Source: Rhizobiaceae bacterium
GTDB taxonomy: Bacteria > Pseudomonadota > Alphaproteobacteria > Rhizobiales > Rhizobiaceae
Assembly: GCA_019635775.1 (NCBI GenBank)
Contig: JAHBYU010000025.1
Location: 1 to 35,404 of the forward strand
Length of the DNA: 35,404 nucleotides
Direction: 5' to 3'
Positions 16,982 to 25,859 of the stretch are shown one piece after another (the first letter of the stretch is position 1; each line of letters starts with the position of its first letter). The notes beneath the pieces were generated by a model. It was not told the DNA's origin. It was given only the letters and a program-made list of their open reading frames with translations, and did not search any database. A program made the translations under genes and the position numbers.

Positions 16982-18475
16982 CTACGCCGCCGCGGGGCGT
17001 CTCCCTGCGGCTGTCGCAAGTTCGCGGATTCCCGGCTCTATGTGCTGCAGCGCTATGGACGAGATGCCGAGCCGCATGAAGCGTGTCGGTTTGTCGGCGC
17101 GGTCGAAGAAGCGGTCGCCGGGCTCGATAATCACGCTGCGCGATGCCGCCTGGGCGGCCAGATTGCGCGCGTCGGTGCCGCGCGGCCCTTCCAGCCAGAG
17201 CGACGTTCCACCCGCCGAATCCGTCGCCTGCCATTCCGGAAGGAAGGCTGAGATCGCATGCACCAGCCGCTTGCGGCGTTCCTCGAATGCGGTGGAGAGG
17301 CGGCGCACCAGTGCCTCGTGATGGCCCAGAGAAAGGAAAAGCGCGACGGCTCTCTGGTTGTTGGCCGGCGGATGGCGCAGCATGAAGCGGCGCAGCGCCC
17401 TGAGTTCCGCGATCAGGTCGGCCGAAGCGACGATGTAGCCCAGGCGCAGACCCGGGGCGAGCGTCTTCGACATGGAGCCGACATAGATGACGCGGCCTGA
17501 ACGGTCGATGCTCTTCAGGGCCTGCTGAGGGGCATCGTCCAGCAACTGGCTGTCATACCCGTCCTCTATGACGATCTGGTTGTCACGTGCGGCGCGCGCC
17601 AGCAGGTCCTGTCTGCGTTCGGCCGAGAGCGGCACCATGGTCGGGCAATGATGGCTGGGCGTGACGAACACGAAGCCGGCGTCGCTCGGGATCGCCGACG
17701 TTACGATGCCGTTTTCGTCGACGGGCGTAGCGACCGTCTCGGCGCCGGCCAGCTTGAAGATGGATCGCGCATCCGGATAACCGGGATCCTCCATCGCCAC
17801 CTTCGAGCCCTTGGTCATCAGGAGGCTCGCGAGCATGTAGAGCGCATTCTGCGCGCCAAGCGTGACAATGATCTCGTCCGGGTTGGCGAAGATACCGCGT
17901 CTGGGCAGAAGCCTTGCCTGTATCTGCTCGATCAGCAGCGGATCGTCGCGGTCGACCATGTCGGCCGCCCAGTTGCGGATCTCAAGCACCGCAAGCGCCA
18001 TGCGGTTGCACTCGCGCCATTCAGCGGTCGGGAAAAGCGTCGGATCGAACTGTCCGTAGACGAACGGATAGGAGGACTTGATCCAGTTGCCGTGCTTGGC
18101 CGGCGGAGGCATATCGGAAGCGGCGATCTGGCAGCGCGCCTTCCAGTCGATCTCGCTGGCGTTGTCGTTCGCTTTTCCCGAAGGCTTGGCGGGTGTTGCA
18201 AGCACTTCGGGATTGACGAAATGCCCCCGCCTCTCGCGCGCGATGAGAAAGCCCTGGTCGACGAGCTGCTGGAAGGCGAGAACCACGGTTCCGCGCGCCA
18301 CGCCCAGTTTCTCGGCAAGGATGCGGCATGACGGAAGCGGCATGGACGCGGCGATCTGACGGTCCAGGATGGCGGCGACGATGGCCTGCCTTATTTGCGC
18401 CTGCAGTGTCTGTCCGGACTCCGTCGAGATACGGAACAATCCGGACCAGATGGCCGCATCATTTCGCTGTGGCAT
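16982..18475 (-). CDS. MocR/GabR-like PLP-dependent transcriptional regulator
   Basis: 497 residues: an N-terminal GntR winged helix (about 18-90, LQAQIRQAIVAAILDRQI, LPSCRILAEKLGVARGTV) joined by a linker to a fold-type I aminotransferase-like domain (about 130-490). The PLP lysine is Lys337 in VGSMSKTLAPGLRLGY. EDGYDSQL (304-311) carries the ring-contacting Asp, and VTPSHHCPTM replaces the usual TPSHQFPTG. AGGAG precedes the ATG. These regulators bind an amino compound through PLP; GabR senses GABA and TauR taurine. Lying directly upstream of the MttB-type gene on the same strand, it probably controls that gene in response to an amine or amino acid (inference). Confidence 0.92.
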   Translation of the reverse strand: MPQRNDAAIWSGLFRISTESGQTLQAQIRQAIVAAILDRQIAASMPLPSCRILAEKLGVARGTVVLAFQQLVDQGFLIARERRGHFVNPEVLATPAKPSGKANDNASEIDWKARCQIAASDMPPPAKHGNWIKSSYPFVYGQFDPTLFPTAEWRECNRMALAVLEIRNWAADMVDRDDPLLIEQIQARLLPRRGIFANPDEIIVTLGAQNALYMLASLLMTKGSKVAMEDPGYPDARSIFKLAGAETVATPVDENGIVTSAIPSDAGFVFVTPSHHCPTMVPLSAERRQDLLARAARDNQIVIEDGYDSQLLDDAPQQALKSIDRSGRVIYVGSMSKTLAPGLRLGYIVASADLIAELRALRRFMLRHPPANNQRAVALFLSLGHHEALVRRLSTAFEERRKRLVHAISAFLPEWQATDSAGGTSLWLEGPRGTDARNLAAQAASRSVIIEPGDRFFDRADKPTRFMRLGISSIALQHIEPGIRELATAAGRRPAAA

Positions 18476-18512
18476 GGCGTGCTCCTTGCAGTCGCTCCCC
18501 GACGACCATTTT

Positions 18513-18610
18513 CTGGCCCAGCGATTTGTATTCGTGGTCCAAACGATTGCGCCAATGAATTTTTCTTATCGTAATGATTTATGCCAGTGATCGATGGCCG
18601 CTGGCCCAGC
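18513..18610. promoter_or_regulatory. Direct repeats ahead of the MocR-type gene
   Basis: CTGGCCCAGC occurs at 18513-18522 and again at 18601-18610 on the plus strand, and the related GTGGTCCAAACGATTGC lies at 18534-18550. The plus-strand motif reads as in the MttB upstream site on the minus strand, so orientation relative to the genes is reversed here. The region also holds the start of the divergent pgi transcript. A MocR autoregulatory site is the simplest reading (inference). Confidence 0.5.
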
Positions 18611-18741
18611 AAAGCTACGGCTGCGCAAGCAGCTGTGAAGCAATCCAGATGACATGAAGAGGCGCTACAAGACATTGCCGCCTGTCGCCTGTAGCAAAAG
18701 CTCTGCTATTGTGCGCCGCACGGAACAACAGGAGTCATACG

Positions 18742-20376
18742 GTGCCAGACAGTTCGTTTCAGGCCAGTCTCGCGGCCTTGAAAGCTCACAAAGCGGATGT
18801 TCCTCACGACATGCGAGCGGCGTTTTCGGCTGACCCGTCTCGCTTCGCCCGCTTCTCGCTCACGGATGGCGACCTGCTGCTCGACTGGTCAAAATGCGCA
18901 GTCACCGCAGAGACGATGACGCTCCTGGCCGCGGCTGCCGAGGCCGCCGGCGTGGAAAAGCGCCGCGAAGCGATGTTTTCCGGCCAGAAGATCAACATAA
19001 CAGAGGATCGCGCGGTCCTTCACACCGCGTTGCGCCAGCCAAAGGGAGCGCGCGTGCTGGTCGATGGCCACGACGTGGTGCCTGACGTGCATGCGGTGCT
19101 CGACGCGATGGCGGCGTTTTCGGATGCGATACGCTCCGGATCGGTAAAGGGCGCGACCGGCAGACGGATCACCGATGTCGTCAACATAGGCATAGGCGGG
19201 TCCGATCTCGGCCCGGTGATGGCGACGCTCGCGCTTGCCCCCTGGCACGATGGGCCGCGTTCGCATTACGTGTCCAACATTGACGGCGCGCACATGCATG
19301 ACACGCTGAAGGACCTGCAACCCGAGACCACACTCTTCATCATCGCGTCAAAGACCTTCACCACGGTCGAGACGATGACCAACGCCGAGACGGCGAGACG
19401 GTGGCTGACCGGGAAGCTCGGCGACGACGCTGTCCAGCACCATTTCGCGGCCGTTTCCACCGCGCTGGATCTGGTGGCGAAGTTCGGCATCGCCAAGGAT
19501 CGCGTCTTCGGCTTCTGGGACTGGGTCGGTGGACGCTATTCGCTCTGGGGTGCGATCGGCCTGCCGATCATGATCGCAGTCGGCGCAAAGAACTTCCACG
19601 ATTTCCTGGCCGGCGCGCACGAGATGGACGAGCATTTCCGCACCGCGCCTCTGCTGCAGAATTTGCCTGCGGTTCTCGGCCTTGTCGGCTATTGGCATAG
19701 GGTCGTCTGCGGATATCCCGCGCGCGCCGTGATCCCCTATGATCAGCGCCTGTCGCGTTTTCCAGCCTATCTGCAGCAGCTCGACATGGAATCGAATGGC
19801 AAGCATGTCACGCTTGAGGGCACCGAGGTTGCCACGCCCACCGGGCCGCTTGTCTGGGGTGAACCCGGCACGAACGGCCAGCATGCCTTCTTCCAGCTGC
19901 TGCATCAGGGCACCGACATCATTCCGATCGAGTTCCTTGCCGCGGCCGTCGGGCATGAGCCCGAGCTCAAGCACCATCACGACCTGCTGCTCTCCAACGT
20001 GCTGGCGCAATCGGCTGCCCTTATGAAGGGACGCACGCTTGAGGAAGCGAAGGCACAGATGCTGGCCAAGGGCATGAAGCCGGAGCAGGTGGAAAAGATC
20101 GCACCGCATCGCGTCTTCACCGGCAATCGCCCCTCCGTGACCATCCTCTATCGTACGCTCGATCCGCGCACGCTCGGCCGGCTGATTGCGCTCTATGAGC
20201 ATCGCGTCTTCGTCGAGGGGACGATGTTCGACATTAATTCCTTTGATCAGTGGGGCGTCGAACTCGGCAAGGAACTTGCGACCGAGCTGTTGCCTGTTGT
20301 CGAGGGCAAAGAGCCGGCGACGAATTATGACGCCTCGACGGCCGGCCTCGTGCAGCATATCAAGGCGCTCAGTTGA
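18742..20376 (+). CDS. pgi: Glucose-6-phosphate isomerase
   Basis: Interconverts glucose-6-phosphate and fructose-6-phosphate in the cytoplasm. 544 residues from a GTG at 18742, preceded by AGGAG at suitable distance; the frame opens earlier at 18709 but without a site. Signatures: [12 protein letters not shown] (about 147-158), [12 protein letters not shown] (203-214), the PGI signature [15 protein letters not shown] (260-274), the catalytic Glu region DMESNGKH (348-355), and [19 protein letters not shown] (373-391) with the catalytic His. [11 protein letters not shown] near the C-terminus holds the catalytic Lys. Length matches the proteobacterial enzyme (about 549). It feeds fructose-6-phosphate, a phosphoketolase substrate, but is not in an operon with xfp. 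A HAD phosphatase gene follows by 36 bases. Confidence 0.97.
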   Translation: MPDSSFQASLAALKAHKADVPHDMRAAFSADPSRFARFSLTDGDLLLDWSKCAVTAETMTLLAAAAEAAGVEKRREAMFSGQKINITEDRAVLHTALRQPKGARVLVDGHDVVPDVHAVLDAMAAFSDAIRSGSVKGATGRRITDVVNIGIGGSDLGPVMATLALAPWHDGPRSHYVSNIDGAHMHDTLKDLQPETTLFIIASKTFTTVETMTNAETARRWLTGKLGDDAVQHHFAAVSTALDLVAKFGIAKDRVFGFWDWVGGRYSLWGAIGLPIMIAVGAKNFHDFLAGAHEMDEHFRTAPLLQNLPAVLGLVGYWHRVVCGYPARAVIPYDQRLSRFPAYLQQLDMESNGKHVTLEGTEVATPTGPLVWGEPGTNGQHAFFQLLHQGTDIIPIEFLAAAVGHEPELKHHHDLLLSNVLAQSAALMKGRTLEEAKAQMLAKGMKPEQVEKIAPHRVFTGNRPSVTILYRTLDPRTLGRLIALYEHRVFVEGTMFDINSFDQWGVELGKELATELLPVVEGKEPATNYDASTAGLVQHIKALS

Positions 20377-20412
20377 TCCATCCGCACCCGCGCCGTCAAA
20401 GGAGGCTTTCGA

Positions 20413-21135
20413 TTGGCCGAGATAAAGGGAATCCTGTTCGACAAGGACGGGACGTTGGTCGATTTCGAGAAGACCTGGTACGCGCTTGCAGAGCTGATGG
20501 CGATGCATGCAGCCGGCGACGATCGGGCGCTTGCCGACGTTCTCATGCAGAAAGCCGGATACGATTACGATCTCCGTGCCTTCAAGGCGGATTCGGTCTT
20601 TGCCGCTGGCACGAACGCCGACATCGTCACGCTCTGGTATCCCGAGGCCGATGATGCGCGTCGCCGCGAAATGACAAAGTTCTTCGACGGTTTCACGGCC
20701 GAGCAGGGCGCGCTGCAGTCCGTGCCGCTGCCGGGCAGCCGGGATGCGATCGCAGCCCTTCACGCACAGGGCTTCCGGCTTGGTATTGCTACCAACGACT
20801 CGACCGGCGGCGCGGAGAAGACCCTGCTTGCGCTTGGCATCGCGCAGATGTTCGACGCTGCCTATGGCTACGACGCGGTTGCAAATCCGAAACCGGCGCC
20901 GGACACGATCGTCGCCTTTTGCGACATGACCGGCCTCAAGCCGTCCGAAATCGCCATGGTTGGCGACAACCGGCACGATCTGGAAATGGCAAAGGCGGGC
21001 GGTGCGGGGCTCGCGGTCGGTGTCCTGTCTGGCACGGGTACGCGTGAATCGCTTGCCCCGCTGGCCGATGTCGTGCTGGACTCGATCGCTGAGCTGCCGC
21101 GCTATCTGTCGACCCGCAACCGGCTAACCGCGTAG
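20413..21135 (+). CDS. HAD-superfamily hydrolase, phosphoglycolate-phosphatase-like
   Basis: 240-residue HAD subfamily IA phosphatase. Motif I is FDKDGTL (the usual DxDGT, with the nucleophile Asp), motif II is ATNDS, the motif III Lys is in NPKPAPDTI, and motif IV is MVGDNRHDLEMAKAGG. The helical cap lies between about residues 18 and 85. Gph-type enzymes hydrolyse 2-phosphoglycolate or other small sugar phosphates; substrate cannot be set from sequence. The start is TTG at 20413, supported by AAAGGAGG seven bases ahead. It follows pgi closely and is probably co-transcribed. Its 3' end overlaps the 3' end of the convergent acyl-CoA ligase gene by 12 bases. Confidence 0.9.
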   Translation: MAEIKGILFDKDGTLVDFEKTWYALAELMAMHAAGDDRALADVLMQKAGYDYDLRAFKADSVFAAGTNADIVTLWYPEADDARRREMTKFFDGFTAEQGALQSVPLPGSRDAIAALHAQGFRLGIATNDSTGGAEKTLLALGIAQMFDAAYGYDAVANPKPAPDTIVAFCDMTGLKPSEIAMVGDNRHDLEMAKAGGAGLAVGVLSGTGTRESLAPLADVVLDSIAELPRYLSTRNRLTA

Positions 21136-22818
21136 CTCCCTGCGCAGGATTTTCCCTACCGGTGTCTTGGGCAGTTCAGTGCGGAACTCGATGTGTTTCG
21201 GCCGCTTGTACCCCGTCAGGTTTTCCTTGCAGAACGCGAGCAGGTGCTCGGCGGTCAGGTCCGGGTCCCGCTTCACGACAAATAGCTTCGGGGCCTCGCC
21301 CGAATGCTCGTCCGGCACGCCGATCGCCGCGACCTCCAGCACGCCCGGATGCAGTGCGGCGACCTCCTCCAGCTCGTTCGGATAGACGTTGAATCCCGAG
21401 ACAAGGATCATGTCCTTCTTGCGGTCCACGATCTTCGTATAGCCACGCTCGTCCATGAAACCCATGTCGCCCGACTTGAAGAAGCCGTCTGCTGTCATGA
21501 CCTTCGCGGTCTCGTCGGGCCGGTTCCAATAGCCCGCCATGACCTGGGGGCCGCGGATGCAGATTTCTCCCACTTCGCCTGGCGGCACCTCACGGCCATC
21601 CTCGTCGCGGATCGAAATCTCTGTCGAGGGAATGGGCAGCCCGATCGTTCCGGTGAATTCATTTCCGCTCACCTTGTTGGCGGTGGCCACGGGGGAGGTC
21701 TCGGACAATCCGTAGCCTTCGGTGATCTTGTTGCCGGTCACCTGTTGCCAACGTTCGGCGACCCCACGCTGCACCGCCATTCCGCCGCCCATCGTCAGGA
21801 TCAATTCGGAGAAATCGAGCTTGCGGAAATCCTCGTTGTTCAGCAGTGCGTTGAAGAGCGTGTTGAGCCCGGGCAGCTTGTGGAACCTGTATTTGGCGAG
21901 TTCCTTGACCAAACCGGGAATGTCGCGCGGGTTGGGAATGAGCACGTTCTGCGCACCCATCTGCATACCCATCAGTGCGTTCACCGTCAGTGCGAAGATG
22001 TGGTAGAGTGGCAAGGCGCAGATGAAGATGAGATTGGCCGGCCTCGGCCGTTCGGTGAAGGCATCCTCGACCCAGACGCCGAGCTGCGTGACGTTGGCCA
22101 GTATGTTGCTGTGCAGCAGGGTTGCGCCCTTCGAGACGCCTGTGGTCCCGCCGGTATATTGCAGGAAGGCGACGTCGTCTCCCGTCACCTCTACCCGCTT
22201 CAGGTCAAGCGATCTGGCTTCTCTCAGCACGGCATTGAACGGCACATGTCCTGGCAGCGACCACGCGGGGACCAGTTTCTTCACCCGCCGGACGACCAGG
22301 TTGACCAGCAGCCCCTTGATGCCCAGCATGTCGCCCATCGTGGCGACCACGACATGCTTGACCGATGTCCTGCCAACGACCGCCTGCAGGGTCCTGGCGA
22401 AGTTTTCGAGGATGACGATCGCCTCGGCGCCTGAATCCTTGAGCTGATGTTCCAGTTCACGCGGGGTATAGAGCGGATTGACGTTCACCACGACATAGCC
22501 CGCACGCAATATGCCCATCATGGCGACTGGGTACTGCAGGATGTTGGGCATCATGATCGCAACACGTGCGCCCTTTGCCAGCCCTTTTGACTGCAGCCAT
22601 GCGCCAAAGCATGCCGACAGACTGTCAAGTTCCGCATAGCTGATCGACTTGTCCATGCAGGTGAAGGCCGGCTTGGCCGAAGACCGTGCGCAGGCATCGA
22701 CGAGCAGGTCGCCAACCGAGCCGGCGGGAACCGAAATCTGCGCGGGCACGCCCGGGGGGTAGCTCTTAAGCCACGGCTTGGCCGGTTGGCCTGCATCCTT
22801 GCTTGTGGTGGTCGCCAA
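21124..22818 (-). CDS. fadD: Long-chain fatty-acid--CoA ligase
   Basis: ANL-superfamily ligase of 564 residues that activates fatty acids to acyl-CoA via an acyl-AMP. The P-loop motif YTGGTTGVSKGA is at about residue 220. ITEGYGLSETSPV is the adenine-binding motif, GDMGFMDERGYTKIVDRKKDMI the hinge, and PKTPVGKILRREL carries the catalytic C-terminal Lys. GLAKGARVAIMMPN and VNPLYTPRELEHQL match proteobacterial FadD, whose length (about 560) also fits. The start is TTG at 22818, directly after GGGAGGAAAAGG; the frame upstream to 22992 has no site and is atypical. It is convergent with the HAD gene and divergent from the dipeptide importer. Confidence 0.92.
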   Translation of the reverse strand: MATTTSKDAGQPAKPWLKSYPPGVPAQISVPAGSVGDLLVDACARSSAKPAFTCMDKSISYAELDSLSACFGAWLQSKGLAKGARVAIMMPNILQYPVAMMGILRAGYVVVNVNPLYTPRELEHQLKDSGAEAIVILENFARTLQAVVGRTSVKHVVVATMGDMLGIKGLLVNLVVRRVKKLVPAWSLPGHVPFNAVLREARSLDLKRVEVTGDDVAFLQYTGGTTGVSKGATLLHSNILANVTQLGVWVEDAFTERPRPANLIFICALPLYHIFALTVNALMGMQMGAQNVLIPNPRDIPGLVKELAKYRFHKLPGLNTLFNALLNNEDFRKLDFSELILTMGGGMAVQRGVAERWQQVTGNKITEGYGLSETSPVATANKVSGNEFTGTIGLPIPSTEISIRDEDGREVPPGEVGEICIRGPQVMAGYWNRPDETAKVMTADGFFKSGDMGFMDERGYTKIVDRKKDMILVSGFNVYPNELEEVAALHPGVLEVAAIGVPDEHSGEAPKLFVVKRDPDLTAEHLLAFCKENLTGYKRPKHIEFRTELPKTPVGKILRRELRG

Positions 22819-23137
22819 CCTTTTCCTCCCTTGGGCGTTCCGATCCTGCTCTGCCCGGTTGCTGAAGCTTGCCTTGGCGGCATGCCTAGTCGGAATTCGC
22901 AATCGGCTGCTGCTATCTATGGTGTTGGAATGCGACACAGGCAAGGTCTTGCATCGGCAGCCTGCACCCTGAGCCGCTCGGTGGACGATCACTTTTTTCC
23001 AAAGCGGCTCGAAACGAAAGTCTTATTCACCTTGACCGTGCGGCAATCGTGGGGGAGTTCCAAATGCGGAAAAAGGGTGTTTATATGACGTTTTCCGGCC
23101 CGTTTGAGAGGCTTGGAACACACTCAGGGAGACTTTG
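22819..23137. other. Divergent promoter region, acyl-CoA ligase / peptide importer
   Basis: About 320 bases between divergent starts. It holds the acyl-CoA ligase ribosome binding site (near 22820-22829) and that of the binding-protein gene (GGGAG, 23128-23132). I see possible -35-like TTGACC near 23033 but no convincing -10 at normal spacing, and no clear palindrome. Confidence 0.4.
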
Positions 23138-24733
23138 ATGTTCAAAAAGAGCACTTTTGCGGCGGCTTTGCTTGCCGCAACCGTGATCAGCGGCGTAGCG
23201 AGCGCGAAGACTTTTATCTATTGCTCGGAAGCGTCGCCTGAAGGTTTTGATCCCGGCCTCTACACCGCCGGCACGACTTTCGACGCCTCAGCGCACCCCG
23301 TTTACAGCCGCTTGCTCGAATTCAAGAAGGGCACCACTGAAACCGAGCCGGCACTCGCCGAGAGCTATGAGGTTTCCGATGACGGTTTGCAGTACACGTT
23401 CAAGCTGCGCCCGGGCGTCAAGTTCCAGACCACCGATTTCTTCACGCCGACCCGCGACCTCAATGCGGACGATGTGATCTTCTCCTTCGAGCGCCAGTGG
23501 AAGGAAGACAACGCCTGGAACAAGTATGTCGAGGGCGCATCCTGGGAGTATTTCGCAGGCATGGGCATGCCCGACCTGCTTCAGTCCATCGAGAAGGTGG
23601 ATGACCTGACGGTGAAGTTCACGCTCAAGCAGAAGTCGGCTCCCTTCATCGCTAACATCGCGATGCCCTTCGCCTCGATCCTGTCGAAGGAATATGCCGA
23701 CAAGCTCCAAGCCGACGGCAAGATGAGCCAGATCAACCAGCAGCCGGTGGGCACGGGGCCGTTCACCTTCGTTGGCTATCAGCAGGATGCAGTCATCCGC
23801 TACAAGAAGAACCCCGACTACTGGGGTGAGGCTCCGAAGATCGACGATCTCGTCTTCGCGATCACCACGGACGCTTCGGTGCGCTTCCAGAAGCTGAAGG
23901 CCGGCGAATGTCACCTGATGCCTTATCCGAACGCAGCCGATGTCGAGGCGATCAAGGCTGACCCGAACCTGAAGGTCATGGAGCAGGAAGGTCTGAACGT
24001 CGCCTATCTCGCCTACAACACCACGCAGGCCCCGTTCGACAAGGTCGAGGTCCGCAAGGCTCTGAACATGGCGATCAACAAGCAGGCGATCGTCGACGCG
24101 GTGTTCCAGGGCGCCGCCACGGTGGCAAAGAATCCGATCCCGCCGACCATGTGGTCGTATAACGATGCGATCGAGGACGACAAGTACGACCCGGAGGCTG
24201 CCAAGGCCGCCCTCGAAGCCGCTGGCGTCAAGGATCTGTCGATGAAGGTCTGGGCGATGCCTGTGGCCCGTCCTTACATGCTCAATGCCCGTCGTGCCGC
24301 CGAACTTATCCAGGCGGATTTCGAGAAGATCGGCGTCAAGGTCGAGATCGTGTCCTATGAATGGGCCGAATATTTGGACAAGTCCAAGGCCAAGGACCGT
24401 GACGGCGCTGTGATGCTCGGCTGGACCGGCGACAACGGCGATCCCGACAACTTCCTCGACACCCTGCTCGGCTGCGATGCAGTCGGCGGCAACAACCGCG
24501 CACAGTGGTGTGACAAGGAGTTCGACGAACTCGTCACCAAGGCGCAGGAAGAGACCGACGTTGCCGAGCGCACCAAGCTCTATGAGCAGGCGCAGGTCGT
24601 GTTCAAGCGTGAAGCGCCATGGGCCACCATCGACCATTCTTTGTCGATCGTTCCGATGCGCAAGAACGTCGAGGGCTTCGTTCAGAGCCCGCTCGGCGAC
24701 TTCACTTTCGACACCGTCGACATCACCGAGTGA
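23138..24733 (+). CDS. Dipeptide-type ABC importer periplasmic binding protein (DppA-like)
   Basis: SBP_bac_5 family lipoprotein-free binding protein of 531 residues. The signal peptide is MFKKSTFAAALLAATVISGVASA, cleaved before KTFIYCSE. Family strings: PEGFDPGLYTAGTTFDASAHPVYSRL, YTFKLRPGVKFQ, FSFERQW, GTGPFTFVGYQQDAVIRYKKNPDYWG, QEGLNVAYLAYNTTQAPF and MLGWTGDNGDPDNFLD, the last very like DppA of E. coli. It captures di- or short peptides, possibly delta-aminolevulinate or haem as DppA does. The ATG at 23138 fits GGGAG spacing better than the TTG just before it. A terminator-like hairpin follows, so it may be made in excess over the permeases. Confidence 0.94.
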   Translation: MFKKSTFAAALLAATVISGVASAKTFIYCSEASPEGFDPGLYTAGTTFDASAHPVYSRLLEFKKGTTETEPALAESYEVSDDGLQYTFKLRPGVKFQTTDFFTPTRDLNADDVIFSFERQWKEDNAWNKYVEGASWEYFAGMGMPDLLQSIEKVDDLTVKFTLKQKSAPFIANIAMPFASILSKEYADKLQADGKMSQINQQPVGTGPFTFVGYQQDAVIRYKKNPDYWGEAPKIDDLVFAITTDASVRFQKLKAGECHLMPYPNAADVEAIKADPNLKVMEQEGLNVAYLAYNTTQAPFDKVEVRKALNMAINKQAIVDAVFQGAATVAKNPIPPTMWSYNDAIEDDKYDPEAAKAALEAAGVKDLSMKVWAMPVARPYMLNARRAAELIQADFEKIGVKVEIVSYEWAEYLDKSKAKDRDGAVMLGWTGDNGDPDNFLDTLLGCDAVGGNNRAQWCDKEFDELVTKAQEETDVAERTKLYEQAQVVFKREAPWATIDHSLSIVPMRKNVEGFVQSPLGDFTFDTVDITE

Positions 24734-24750
24734 TGGTTGGCTAGTCTTCG

Positions 24751-24785
24751 GGAGGGGCGTCCGCTGGTCGGACGCCCCTCCTTTT
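24751..24785 (+). terminator. Intrinsic terminator after the peptide-binding protein gene
   Basis: GGAGGGGCGTCCG (24751-24763) and CGGACGCCCCTCC (24769-24781) make a perfect 13-bp stem with a 5-base loop, followed by TTTT. It sits 18 bases after the stop and 58 before the next gene of the same importer, so partial read-through is likely. Confidence 0.85.
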
Positions 24786-24842
24786 CTGTAGTCGGCCGGC
24801 CGGTTTGAAGGCTGGCGCCGCCGGTGCGGCCAGGGGCTTCAT

Positions 24843-25847
24843 ATGTTTCGTTTCCTGCTCGGGCGTCTCGCGGTCCTTATCCCGACCTTCATCGGGGTTT
24901 CGATCATCGCCTTTTCCTTCATCCGGCTGCTTCCCGGCGATCCCGTCGCGCTGCTTTCCGGCGAACGTGTCATGTCACCGGAACGGCATGCCGAGATTTC
25001 GGCCCAGCTCGGCCTCGACCGTCCAATTGTCATCCAGTATCTCGATTATCTGTGGGGCGTGTTGCGCGGCGACTTCGGCACGTCCATTTCCACCAAGCAG
25101 CCTGTCCTGACACAGTTCATGGAGCTCTTTCCGGCAACGCTTGAGCTGTCTCTGTGCGCCATCATCTTTGCGGTTATCCTCGGAATTCCGGCCGGCGTCT
25201 TTGCCGCCATCAAGCGCGGTTCGTTCCCCGACCAGCTGATCATGGGCACGGCGCTGATCGGGTTTTCGATGCCGATCTTCTGGTGGGGCCTTCTGCTCAT
25301 CATCCTGTTTTCCGGCATTCTCCAATGGACGCCGGTTTCGGGCCGGATTTCCCTGATGTATTTCTTCCCGCCGGTGACCGGCTTCATGCTGATCGATTCG
25401 CTCCTGTCGGGACAGGAAGGCGCGTTCAAGTCCGCTGTGAGCCATCTCATCTTGCCGACCATCGTGCTTGGCACGATCCCGCTTGCGGTCATCGCGCGCC
25501 AGACGCGCTCGGCGATGCTTGAGGTTCTGTCGGAGGACTATGTCCGCACGGCGCGCGCCAAGGGGCTTTCGTCCTTCCGCGTCGTTGGCGTTCATGCGCT
25601 GCGCAATGCGATGATCCCGGTGGTCACCACCATCGGGCTCCAGGTCGGCGTGATGCTTGCTGGTGCAATCCTGACCGAGTCGATCTTCTCTTGGCCGGGA
25701 ATCGGCAAATGGATGGTCGATTCTGTCTTCCGGCGAGATTATCCCGTTATCCAGGGCGGCTTGCTGATCATCGCAGGCATCATCATGCTGGTGAACCTGC
25801 TGGTCGATCTGCTCTACGGCCTTATCAACCCGCGCATCAGGCACTGA
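24843..25847 (+). CDS. Dipeptide-type ABC importer permease (DppB-like)
   Basis: Inner-membrane permease of 334 residues with the DppB/OppB layout: one N-terminal helix (MFRFLLGRLAVLIPTFIGVS), the periplasmic LLPGDPVALLSGERVMSPE loop, then five helices. The coupling (EAA) loop is RTARAKGLSSFRVVGVHALRNAMIP, and ESIFSWPGIGKWMVDSVFRRDYPVIQG is diagnostic of the family. Only a weak GGGG precedes the ATG, so its translation may be lower than that of the binding protein. It starts the permease/ATPase part of the operon, followed 12 bases later by the second permease. Confidence 0.95.
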   Translation: MFRFLLGRLAVLIPTFIGVSIIAFSFIRLLPGDPVALLSGERVMSPERHAEISAQLGLDRPIVIQYLDYLWGVLRGDFGTSISTKQPVLTQFMELFPATLELSLCAIIFAVILGIPAGVFAAIKRGSFPDQLIMGTALIGFSMPIFWWGLLLIILFSGILQWTPVSGRISLMYFFPPVTGFMLIDSLLSGQEGAFKSAVSHLILPTIVLGTIPLAVIARQTRSAMLEVLSEDYVRTARAKGLSSFRVVGVHALRNAMIPVVTTIGLQVGVMLAGAILTESIFSWPGIGKWMVDSVFRRDYPVIQGGLLIIAGIIMLVNLLVDLLYGLINPRIRH

Positions 25848-25859
25848 GGAGGCATCGAC

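Noticed and set aside
19348-20976. 542-codon minus-strand frame antisense to pgi
   Set aside because: It is a typical high-GC antisense shadow; pgi on the plus strand carries all expected signatures.
23288-24637. 449-codon minus-strand frame antisense to the peptide-binding protein gene
   Set aside because: Composition is shadow-like, and the plus strand encodes a signal peptide and SBP_bac_5 motifs.
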